6,752 nt of DNA from Spirochaetia bacterium (lineage in GTDB: Bacteria; Spirochaetota; Spirochaetia; Treponematales; Breznakiellaceae), in the NCBI GenBank assembly GCA_026002045.1, contig BOAV01000116.1:1-6752 (forward strand). The letters are read 5' to 3'. Positions 1 to 5,745 of the stretch are shown in pieces (within the stretch, counting starts at the first letter, position 1; every line of letters starts with the position of its first letter). The notes under the pieces were generated by a model. The model saw only the letters and a program-made list of their open reading frames with translations, was not told the origin of the DNA and made no database searches. Position numbers and translations under genes: made by a program.

Positions 1-127
1 CAAAAAATAATATGTAATTAATAAATATCGCCGTATCATAGTAATAGCCAATTCCCGCAAAGAGGATAGTTAGGCAGAGGGCTATTACTTTGGTATCCTT
101 TTGATTTTTAAATATAACAAAAAATAC
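1..127. repeat. Exact 127-bp direct repeat, copy 1 (window edge)
   Basis: Every base from 1 to 127 matches 5793 to 5919 in the same orientation, a period of 5792 bp. The match ends at 128 (g here, a at 5920). It may extend further left, because it touches the window edge. The copied segment is an internal piece of the polymerase coding sequence. The repeat shows no terminal inverted repeats, no transposase and no tRNA-like end, so nothing marks it as a mobile element. A tandem duplication, a circle junction or an assembly loop would each give this pattern. Confidence 0.98.
2..127 (-). pseudogene. Displaced internal fragment of the Wzy-like polymerase gene
   Basis: In the polymerase frame, bases 127 down to 2 encode the same 42 residues as 5919-5794, covering the last hydrophobic helices. 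Going upstream in that frame, the sequence leaves the polymerase at base 128 and meets a stop (TAG, 175-173) with no start codon between, so the fragment cannot be translated on its own as polymerase. It continues past the left window edge. If the left edge is a tandem-duplication junction, an intact downstream Caps_synth gene should follow outside the window. If it is an assembly loop, this fragment does not exist as a separate locus. Confidence 0.8.
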
Positions 128-198
128 GATCCCGCCGCCGCAATACCTGCAATTACCAACTGAATAACCATACTACCAAATCCCGGATCAAGGTACAT
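85..198 (-). CDS. Small YLDPG-type membrane protein, 3' end replaced by repeat
   Basis: This 37-residue frame starts at ATG 198-196 and stops at TAA 87-85. It begins MYLDPGFGSMVIQ, followed by an Ala/Gly/Ile-rich membrane helix (about residues 10-30) and a basic tail (KIKRIPK). Placement is supported by a strong Shine-Dalgarno (AAGGAG, 7 nt before the ATG) and a 32-nt gap after the sulfatase-like gene. From memory, short proteins starting with a YLDPG-(S/T/F)-GS motif and one helix followed by basic residues are common beside sulfatase-like or alkaline-phosphatase-like genes in polysaccharide clusters; their function is unknown to me. Only residues 1-23 are native. Codon 24 spans the junction at 127/128, and residues 25-37 are the copied polymerase DNA read in another frame. 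The true protein is therefore probably longer, with a different C-terminus. Confidence 0.6.
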   Translation of the reverse strand: MYLDPGFGSMVIQLVIAGIAAAGSYFLLYLKIKRIPK

Positions 199-205
199 AA
201 TTTTT

Positions 206-211
206 CTCCTT
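206..211 (-). promoter_or_regulatory. Shine-Dalgarno for the small membrane protein
   Basis: On the minus strand AAGGAG lies 7 nt before the ATG at 198. A second GGAG lies just upstream (220-217). It is one of only two strong ribosome sites in the window, and it argues that the small frame is a real gene with its own initiation rather than a by-product of the repeat junction. Confidence 0.75.
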
Positions 212-230
212 ATATTCTCCAGCAATATAA

Positions 231-1865
231 TTATGGATGTGTTTCCAATAATTCATAATTAGGGCCCACATACCGGTTAACCAAAACACGAGTAATATTA
301 AGCGGATCAAGAGGCGCTTCCAGACCGCCCCATTTTTCCGGTATGCGTACCGCACTCATCGTATTATTTTGCATTAGGCGAACAGTATCCGCAGTACCCC
401 CATCGGCAAGCATCTGCGCCCGCGTCAATTCATTATGCAATCCGTGATCTGCTTGTATTACGATTATTGCGCCTGGATCATTTTCAATGATCAAGTCAAC
501 GATATGGACAATTACTTCCCTGGTAAAACGGTGTTGGGGAGGGTAATTGTAAGGGTTATTAACTTCTTTTTCTGTTCTATCGGTATATGATATACCATCT
601 TCTTTAAGAATAAAAGGCACATGCGCTTTCAGATCATGTATAATAGTTATATGTGGTTCAGGCTGTGAGAATATTTCAGCTAGGGCATCTATATGCCAGG
701 TATCGTCTCTCACAGCACCTCTTGGATATGCATTCCCGTAGATCAAATATCTATCAATACTGTGCATGGGTATTTTTGTTAGTTCCAACTGATTCCTTGC
801 TGATTTGAGTAATATAGGATATATATATTGATTAATTAGAACACTTGGAATAGCCGTCTTACTCACAAGTTCAAACAAATCTTCTATTTGCATAAATTTC
901 AGACCTGATTCAAAAGCATCTGGGCTTCTGCTTTTTAGTTCTTGTTCGGCAAAATAAAAGTGTGTAGTTATAGGATAAAAATATCTGCCAAAATTTAATG
1001 CAATAGTATTTGTTTGATATCCTTTGGCATTAAAAGCAAATATCAATTCATTATTTAACCTTGCAGTGACCGTATCTAAACCATTTAATGAATTTAATAA
1101 TGATTCATAATTTTGTAAATCAGCTATTGCCAATAAAGGCATCATAGTTGCATCATAATAGTGAGGGCTCATTAAAGCAGGAATACTTCTCATAGTCATA
1201 TGACCTATTTCGAACTGTGCATCCCTATTAACAAGAAAGCCACGTTCAGTTAATTTTAATTCAAATTTCAGTTGCGGATCGCCAAAAATTTCCTCCATAG
1301 CTTTAAATCCAAGCATACCGTCCATGAAAAACCAATAAATATTTGGGCTTGGACTGTTGACATCCACAATAAAGTTATTTGCAAAATCAGGATCGAAATA
1401 ATTAATTGTTTTACTTGTTACCATTGAAAAAGTAGCGGGAATAAAATTCAGCAGAAAGATAACACTTTCAAATACTGCAATTATTTCATAAAATTCCTTC
1501 TTCTTTAACCTGTACCCAAAATAAAATGTGATAAATAACAATAAAATAACAGGTACTGCTATTATTGAGAGACGAAACAATCTATTTAAGCTAATAATTT
1601 TGGGCAGCAATATTGTATACACAGGCATAACAGTAAAAAAGAGTATCCATAAAACGATACCCGTCAACGCCGCCGCCTGAGGCGACTTTCCCAAACGGGC
1701 CACAATCCAATATAATACAGCTCCGCCAAGCGCAAACACCATGGCTGCAATGAGTACGTGCCAATAATTCAGATAGCCTGAATTTCTTCCATAGAAATAA
1801 AACATAAAGATAAAAGGCGGCATAATGGAAACAAGTAAATATAACAAATTATTGGATTTTTTCAT
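231..1865 (-). CDS. Membrane-anchored alkaline phosphatase/sulfatase-superfamily enzyme
   Basis: This 544-residue protein has five predicted N-terminal membrane helices (about residues 7-25, 35-56, 66-88, 99-117, 128-148) followed by an extracytoplasmic catalytic domain. Motifs of the superfamily are visible: PNIYWFFMDG (metal ligand D182), GHMTMRS with T224 as candidate nucleophile, HDLKAHVPF (410-418), and IQADHG (D473, H474). Five helices plus an outward-facing catalytic domain is also the layout of LtaS- and EptA-type phosphoglycerol and phosphoethanolamine transferases. An outer-face role adding or removing a phosphate-linked or sulfate group on the glycan is an inference; hydrolase and transferase cannot be told apart here. 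The ATG (1865-1863) overlaps the stop of the GT2 gene by 4 nt (ATGA), and its own ribosome site is weak (an AGG 5 nt upstream), suggesting translational coupling. GC content is uneven: 52-62% at 301-420, 23% at 961-1020, 27% at 1501-1560 and 55% at 1681-1740. Confidence 0.85.
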   Translation of the reverse strand: MKKSNNLLYLLVSIMPPFIFMFYFYGRNSGYLNYWHVLIAAMVFALGGAVLYWIVARLGKSPQAAALTGIVLWILFFTVMPVYTILLPKIISLNRLFRLSIIAVPVILLLFITFYFGYRLKKKEFYEIIAVFESVIFLLNFIPATFSMVTSKTINYFDPDFANNFIVDVNSPSPNIYWFFMDGMLGFKAMEEIFGDPQLKFELKLTERGFLVNRDAQFEIGHMTMRSIPALMSPHYYDATMMPLLAIADLQNYESLLNSLNGLDTVTARLNNELIFAFNAKGYQTNTIALNFGRYFYPITTHFYFAEQELKSRSPDAFESGLKFMQIEDLFELVSKTAIPSVLINQYIYPILLKSARNQLELTKIPMHSIDRYLIYGNAYPRGAVRDDTWHIDALAEIFSQPEPHITIIHDLKAHVPFILKEDGISYTDRTEKEVNNPYNYPPQHRFTREVIVHIVDLIIENDPGAIIVIQADHGLHNELTRAQMLADGGTADTVRLMQNNTMSAVRIPEKWGGLEAPLDPLNITRVLVNRYVGPNYELLETHP

Positions 1866-2680
1866 AAATACCTGGACAAAACATCCCTGTTAATTATGGA
1901 TCGTTCTTTGTCACAGAACCATCCCCATTTATTAAAATATTTGATTGCAGAATATATATGCCTCAAGAACATTTTTGTTGTTTTGTATGATTCCCTTGCA
2001 TGTATATGTACAACTGAAACTTCAGGATAATAAACGGTTTCTCCCAATCTATACAATCTGCGAACCAGGTCCAGGTCCTCACAATATAAAAAAAAACTTT
2101 CGTCAAAATATAATTCATTATTTTTTATGACATTCAGGCGCAAAAACATAAAACATCCTGATAAAGACGGAACATTCAAAACTTCATTATAATTACAGTT
2201 TTTCAGTATATATCTATCATTTATCTTTTTAAAGAAAGGAATCATCGGCATAAATCTTCGCAGGATTAAATCAAACGGAGTCGGAAGCAGCTTGCATAAA
2301 TACTGTGTTTCATTACAAGCATTAACAATCCTTGGCATTAATTCAACCACATTTTCATTTTTATCCATATAATCATTAATTTTATCAATAATATTGCTAT
2401 CAAAAACTAAATCAGGATTCAAAACCAGGTGATATTTTGAGCCTTCATTAATAGCCATTTTTATTGCCAGGTTATGGGCGGCGCCAAAACCTATGTTTTT
2501 ACCCAAAAAGTAATATCTAATATTATGGTTACTAAAGCTATAATCGGCGTTTTGTATTTTAGAATTATCGATAATAAATAACGATCTTTTTTCGGAGGGA
2601 CAATAGGAATTTATTACATCAAGTAATTGATTATAGTCAGTATTAAACAAAACTATGGAGGCAGATATTTTATCGGTCAT
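1862..2680 (-). CDS. GT2 glycosyltransferase, rhamnosyltransferase-like (WbbL type)
   Basis: This 272-residue cytoplasmic enzyme has a GT-A fold. Visible motifs, in order, are the N-terminal strand ISASIVLFNTDY, the nucleotide-site loop GKNIGFGAAHNLAI (60-73), the DxD-equivalent NPD (88-90), SGCFMFLR (174-181), and the acceptor/catalytic block FDESFFLYCEDLDLVRRL (192-209, with E201, D202 and D204), then VVHIHARES. This set is typical of the WbbL/RfbF rhamnosyltransferase-like branch of GT2, which transfers a sugar (often L-rhamnose from dTDP-rhamnose) to a lipid-linked acceptor. The actual donor cannot be read from sequence. The length is near full for the family. Its ATG overlaps the GT8 stop by 4 nt (ATGA) and its stop overlaps the next start the same way. 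No clear Shine-Dalgarno is present, so coupling to the upstream gene is likely. Confidence 0.88.
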   Translation of the reverse strand: MTDKISASIVLFNTDYNQLLDVINSYCPSEKRSLFIIDNSKIQNADYSFSNHNIRYYFLGKNIGFGAAHNLAIKMAINEGSKYHLVLNPDLVFDSNIIDKINDYMDKNENVVELMPRIVNACNETQYLCKLLPTPFDLILRRFMPMIPFFKKINDRYILKNCNYNEVLNVPSLSGCFMFLRLNVIKNNELYFDESFFLYCEDLDLVRRLYRLGETVYYPEVSVVHIHARESYKTTKMFLRHIYSAIKYFNKWGWFCDKERSIINRDVLSRYL

Positions 2681-3696
2681 TTGTCTTTTTTATTTCTTAA
2701 AATACGTGTTTTAAGGCATTGGAAAATAAATCTATACCCCAACTGTTTTCTTTTTATGAGCATCAATGGCCCATCAAAGTATCCATGCCAGCCGATGAAT
2801 CCATTTTGCTGCATTCTATCAATAATAATCCCTATGAAAGGCGTCCTGGTTGCATATTTCCAGAATAATTCGCAAAATGGCATATTTACGGTATTAACCC
2901 AGGGTTTAAGTAACCCCAAAAAATGATAAATTTTGATATTTTTTTGCGCATTCAGGTATTCCTTTTTTAAATAGTCCGGGAAATATGCGGCCCGTTCATC
3001 TTCTGTAAAATCCCATTCCATGGGCAGCAGCAGTGTTTTCTTATCACATATTTCGTTAAGAATATCCTGATCCGCATACTGCCATTCCTGGAAAACTGCC
3101 AGCTTTAACAGTTCTTCTGTAGTAAATTCTTTTCGAAACTTTTTTATATTTATTACAAGCATACCCGTAATAAAACAATCGTCTATGTTTGATATTTTTA
3201 AAGACAATAAACGATCCGTTGATTTAGTATGTTTTCCCTGCCCCCCCCCGCCGGCAGCATAATAGGGAGCAATTCCGGTAATATCACGGGAAGAGGCTAA
3301 AAGATTATCCCCCAGCTCTGTTTCATATAATTCAGCAATATCTGCCAAACAAATCATATCTCCATCAAGATATAATATTTTATCCAATGTGGAAAAAATC
3401 TCCGGAATTAATAAGCGAAAATATGCTTCTTTGGGGAAATTGCCCTTTACAAAACTATATCCGTCAATATATTTGGAAACATTTATAAACTCGATTGAAA
3501 AGTTTTTAAATGAGTTTATTTCTTCTTTCAAAAGTTCAATGGTGTCATTTTTTATATCCTGATGCAAAAAATAAATTTTATATGTTTTTTTATTGTTTGA
3601 ATGTTCCAGAACGGACTGAAGCGTAACAGCCGTATAGGGAGCATAATAATCATTGGGTGTAAAAACAATATGTATTATTTGATCATTGATATCCAT
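2677..3696 (-). CDS. GT8 glycosyltransferase with mid-gene poly-G tract
   Basis: This 339-residue enzyme has GT8 (LgtC/WaaJ-like) motifs in order: HIVFTPNDYYAPYTAVTLQSV at the N-terminus, AYFRLLIPEI (91-100), the metal-binding DGD (111-113) in LYLDGDM, ITGMLVINI (176-184), YADQDILN (207-214), and HFLGLLKPW (258-266). The family takes UDP-glucose or UDP-galactose with retention of configuration; which sugar is used here cannot be said. About 70 residues follow the last motif, with an amphipathic, basic end (KRKQLGYRFIF) that could sit on the membrane. Residues 147-158 form a Gly-rich loop not usual for the family, encoded partly by nine consecutive G (3249-3241). Start ATG 3696 is preceded by a strong AAGGAG with 6 nt spacing, the best site among the glycosyltransferases. 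A 27-nt gap separates it from the GT4 stop, so this gene may be initiated independently. Confidence 0.9.
   Translation of the reverse strand: MDINDQIIHIVFTPNDYYAPYTAVTLQSVLEHSNNKKTYKIYFLHQDIKNDTIELLKEEINSFKNFSIEFINVSKYIDGYSFVKGNFPKEAYFRLLIPEIFSTLDKILYLDGDMICLADIAELYETELGDNLLASSRDITGIAPYYAAGGGGQGKHTKSTDRLLSLKISNIDDCFITGMLVINIKKFRKEFTTEELLKLAVFQEWQYADQDILNEICDKKTLLLPMEWDFTEDERAAYFPDYLKKEYLNAQKNIKIYHFLGLLKPWVNTVNMPFCELFWKYATRTPFIGIIIDRMQQNGFIGWHGYFDGPLMLIKRKQLGYRFIFQCLKTRILRNKKDK
3241..3249 (-). repeat. Poly-G9 homopolymer in GT8 coding strand, candidate phase-variation tract
   Basis: Nine consecutive C on the plus strand read as nine G in the coding strand, forming codons 150-152 of the GT8 gene (AAGGGGQGK loop). 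In the present length the frame is open. Adding one G puts TAA at codon 158; losing one G puts TAA at codon 166. Both products would keep the DGD motif but lose YADQD and HxxGxxKPW, so they should be inactive. Such G tracts in glycosyltransferase genes are known to switch expression by slipped-strand mispairing (for example Neisseria lgtC, also GT8). That it switches here is inferred. Confidence 0.6.
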
Positions 3697-3702
3697 CAGG
3701 GT

Positions 3703-3708
3703 CTCCTT
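3703..3708 (-). promoter_or_regulatory. Strong Shine-Dalgarno of the GT8 gene
   Basis: AAGGAG lies 6 nt before ATG 3696-3694 on the minus strand. It fixes the start and contrasts with the weak or absent ribosome sites at the ATGA-coupled genes on either side. Confidence 0.8.
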
Positions 3709-3723
3709 TTCTCGCAGCCATAT

Positions 3724-4788
3724 TTACAGCGCATCAACAAGATAATTATTTTCGTATTGTCCTTTAAAGAGATTTGCATTTTTTTCTTTTTCCGTCGAAG
3801 AAAGATTGGGAAAATTTACTATTTTATCACGGTATTCTTCCGGTAAATTTGCTAAAATAGATAACTCCTTTATTGAAGGCAGGCCTTCAAAGGCAATTTC
3901 CGTTCCAATTACCGGTGTTCCTGTCGTAAAAGCGTCTATTACCTTTATTTTTACCCCGGCGCCTGTAAAGAGAGGCGCAATAACAGCCCTGGAGCGATAA
4001 ATAACATCAAGCGGCTTTTCGACAAACCCCGGATAATCAATGTTTTTATATTTATGATATTTATTTTCTAATTTTTTTGGTAAACCCGCGCCAATAATAT
4101 GAAAATTTATTTCTTTGTCCGCCGGAATTAACGGCATTACATTCTCAATAAACCAATTGAGACCATTTGCATTTTCTTTTCTCGACCAAAGGCCAAAAAA
4201 CAAGAAATCATTTTTGACTTCATCAATATTATAAAAGGTAAAATCAGGAATACGCTCATGTACAAAACAAGAATTATGATTATAAATATTTTTTACTATA
4301 TCTGCATCTTTTTGCGATAAAACAAATATTTTATTTACACTATCAAGTATTTTTTTTTCCGTCTTTTTCACCCATCCCCTAAATAAAACATCTTTCCTTG
4401 AAAATTTCTGATACAGAATATCATGGCATCGGATTACTTTATAAGGATGCTCAAGGAATAAGGAATATAACCCCGCCTGGGTAAAATCAAAAAAAAGTAT
4501 ATCATAAAGATTGATTATACTTTTCAGGTAATTCAAAATATGTTTATTAAAACGCCTGGTGAATATGGGATGGTGTTTAATCTCCCTTAGACTATTGACA
4601 TTACCGGCTTTAAATGAAGTAATAGAAACTGCTTTCAAGCTGCTATCAATAACATGATTTTTGTAACTAAAATAAACTGCATCAACTAAATATTTTTCTG
4701 ATAATTCTTTTATCAAATTCCGGGTAAGCACCTGACCGCCGCTTTGGTCATTGGGCGGGAATGCGGTAATAAATAATATTCTTTTCAT
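3724..4788 (-). CDS. GT-B glycosyltransferase, GT4-like
   Basis: This 354-residue enzyme has a GT-B fold. The N-terminal acceptor domain begins KRILFITAFPPNDQSGGQ (2-19), with the glycine pair and SGG loop of GT4 enzymes. Then come RCHDI (120-124), a linker with VLSQKDAD (156-163), and the C-terminal nucleotide-sugar domain from FLFFGLWSRKENANGLNWF (195-213) through HIIGAG (230-235) to TGAGVKIKVIDAFTTGTPVIGTE. The final block is the donor site. The position usually held by the second Glu of the EX7E motif is Asp here (D285 in VIDAF), and the first Glu is absent, as is common in the GAGVK-type subgroup. It should transfer a hexose from a nucleotide sugar to the growing lipid-linked unit; donor and linkage are unknown. 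Its ATG overlaps the Caps_synth stop (ATGA), and no Shine-Dalgarno is seen. Confidence 0.85.
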   Translation of the reverse strand: MKRILFITAFPPNDQSGGQVLTRNLIKELSEKYLVDAVYFSYKNHVIDSSLKAVSITSFKAGNVNSLREIKHHPIFTRRFNKHILNYLKSIINLYDILFFDFTQAGLYSLFLEHPYKVIRCHDILYQKFSRKDVLFRGWVKKTEKKILDSVNKIFVLSQKDADIVKNIYNHNSCFVHERIPDFTFYNIDEVKNDFLFFGLWSRKENANGLNWFIENVMPLIPADKEINFHIIGAGLPKKLENKYHKYKNIDYPGFVEKPLDVIYRSRAVIAPLFTGAGVKIKVIDAFTTGTPVIGTEIAFEGLPSIKELSILANLPEEYRDKIVNFPNLSSTEKEKNANLFKGQYENNYLVDAL

Positions 4789-5738
4789 CGAAAAATATCA
4801 CTATATCCGTTTATAAAATAATGGAAAAACGTATAAGAACCATCAGATGCCTTATCCTTCCATTTCCTTTTATAGGATAATTTAAATACTTTCGTATCTC
4901 CGAGCAGCATTTTTCTTGCAATGATTTCATTAAACTTATTGTTCATAGCATGGAATAATTTATGTAATCCAATGTTATTATAAGGAATATTATCGATTTG
5001 TTTTTTTACATCCGGCAATTTTTCATATGCAATATGTATAATATAATCTATTAGAAGATAATCTATAAAAATACCATCCCTTTTTTCGTATTCAAAAAAG
5101 AAATCCCTTAGAAAACAGAACAAAATATTGTTTAAAGAATTTGTACCTAAAAATGACCCTGTCCATCTGTAATGTGAAATACAAACCATTCTCCTGTGCC
5201 ATGGCTCAGGCTGTCTTCCTGCAGAAAAAATCGGATAAGAAAAATATTCTTCCGGTATATCCTGTGAAAAATAAAATGTTGAATCGACCCATAGTCCGCC
5301 ATAACAAGCCAATAATGCGGCACGTAATATATCAGAAAAACCGGTACGTGTTATAATACCATTATTAACATTGTCCATAATAGAATCAGGCATACTAACA
5401 AATTCATTTATATTTTTTTCTGATATTATTATGACAGGATGGTTTCCTGCATGATTTCGAATGCTGTTAATACATTTTTTTACAACGACCGGGGCAAATT
5501 CTTCACCCTGCAGCCAACACACCCATATCGGAGGCAGTTTGAATTTTGGAACATCTTCTTTATACTTACCATACCAGTTCGCTATAAAATCAGAATAATG
5601 CCTGTATAAATAGTCAAGTATAAGATTGTCTTTTAAAGAAAAAAACAATCTTGAAAATACAAACAGGTTTAATTTCGTAAATCCTTTGCCAAGAAACGAC
5701 AATACTGATGATATGTTTTTTAAGGTCCCGCTTTTCAT
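4785..5738 (-). CDS. Caps_synth family (GT32-like) glycosyltransferase
   Basis: This enzyme is 317 residues long from ATG 5738-5736 (MKSGTLKN). Motifs, in ATG-based numbering, are PPIWVCWLQGEEFAP, VVKKCINSIRNHAGNHPVIII, the acidic SDILRAALL (135-143), YGGLWVDST (146-154) with the DxD-equivalent Asp in WVDS, and a conserved C-terminal stretch around KVFKLSYKRKW. Together these are diagnostic of capsular polysaccharide synthesis proteins (Pfam Caps_synth) related to GT32 sugar transferases. It probably adds one sugar to the repeat unit in the cytoplasm. A longer reading from TTG 5756-5754 would add six residues and overlap the polymerase stop by 11 nt. I prefer the ATG because it falls 7 nt after that stop; neither has a good Shine-Dalgarno, so reinitiation after the polymerase is likely. 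Confidence 0.88.
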   Translation of the reverse strand: MKSGTLKNISSVLSFLGKGFTKLNLFVFSRLFFSLKDNLILDYLYRHYSDFIANWYGKYKEDVPKFKLPPIWVCWLQGEEFAPVVVKKCINSIRNHAGNHPVIIISEKNINEFVSMPDSIMDNVNNGIITRTGFSDILRAALLACYGGLWVDSTFYFSQDIPEEYFSYPIFSAGRQPEPWHRRMVCISHYRWTGSFLGTNSLNNILFCFLRDFFFEYEKRDGIFIDYLLIDYIIHIAYEKLPDVKKQIDNIPYNNIGLHKLFHAMNNKFNEIIARKMLLGDTKVFKLSYKRKWKDKASDGSYTFFHYFINGYSDIFR

Positions 5739-5745
5739 GGAATTA

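Noticed and set aside
1..127. The direct repeat as an insertion-sequence end, attachment site or CRISPR unit
   Set aside because: It is coding DNA of the polymerase. It has no inverted termini, transposase, integrase, tRNA end or regular short spacing, and occurs only twice, 5.8 kb apart.
199..230. Terminator or promoter between the sulfatase-like gene and the small membrane protein
   Set aside because: The 32-nt gap shows no GC-rich stem with a T run and no paired -35/-10 boxes. Its visible content is the Shine-Dalgarno region of the next gene.
2627..2926. Plus-strand open frame of 99 codons across the GT2/GT8 junction
   Set aside because: It lies antisense to two genes with clear family motifs, has no recognisable protein features and its codons merely mirror the genes below it. 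The other plus-strand frames (1945-2130, 3601-3846, 3806-4000, 5141-5356, 6362-6556) were rejected for the same reason.
4344..4360. Nine-base A/T run in the GT4 gene as a further phase-variation tract
   Set aside because: The run encodes Lys-Lys-Ile (EKKILDS) in an AT-rich gene, where A/T runs of eight or nine are expected. Similar runs occur at about 2088-2096 and 5762-5769, so this is weak evidence compared with the G9 tract.
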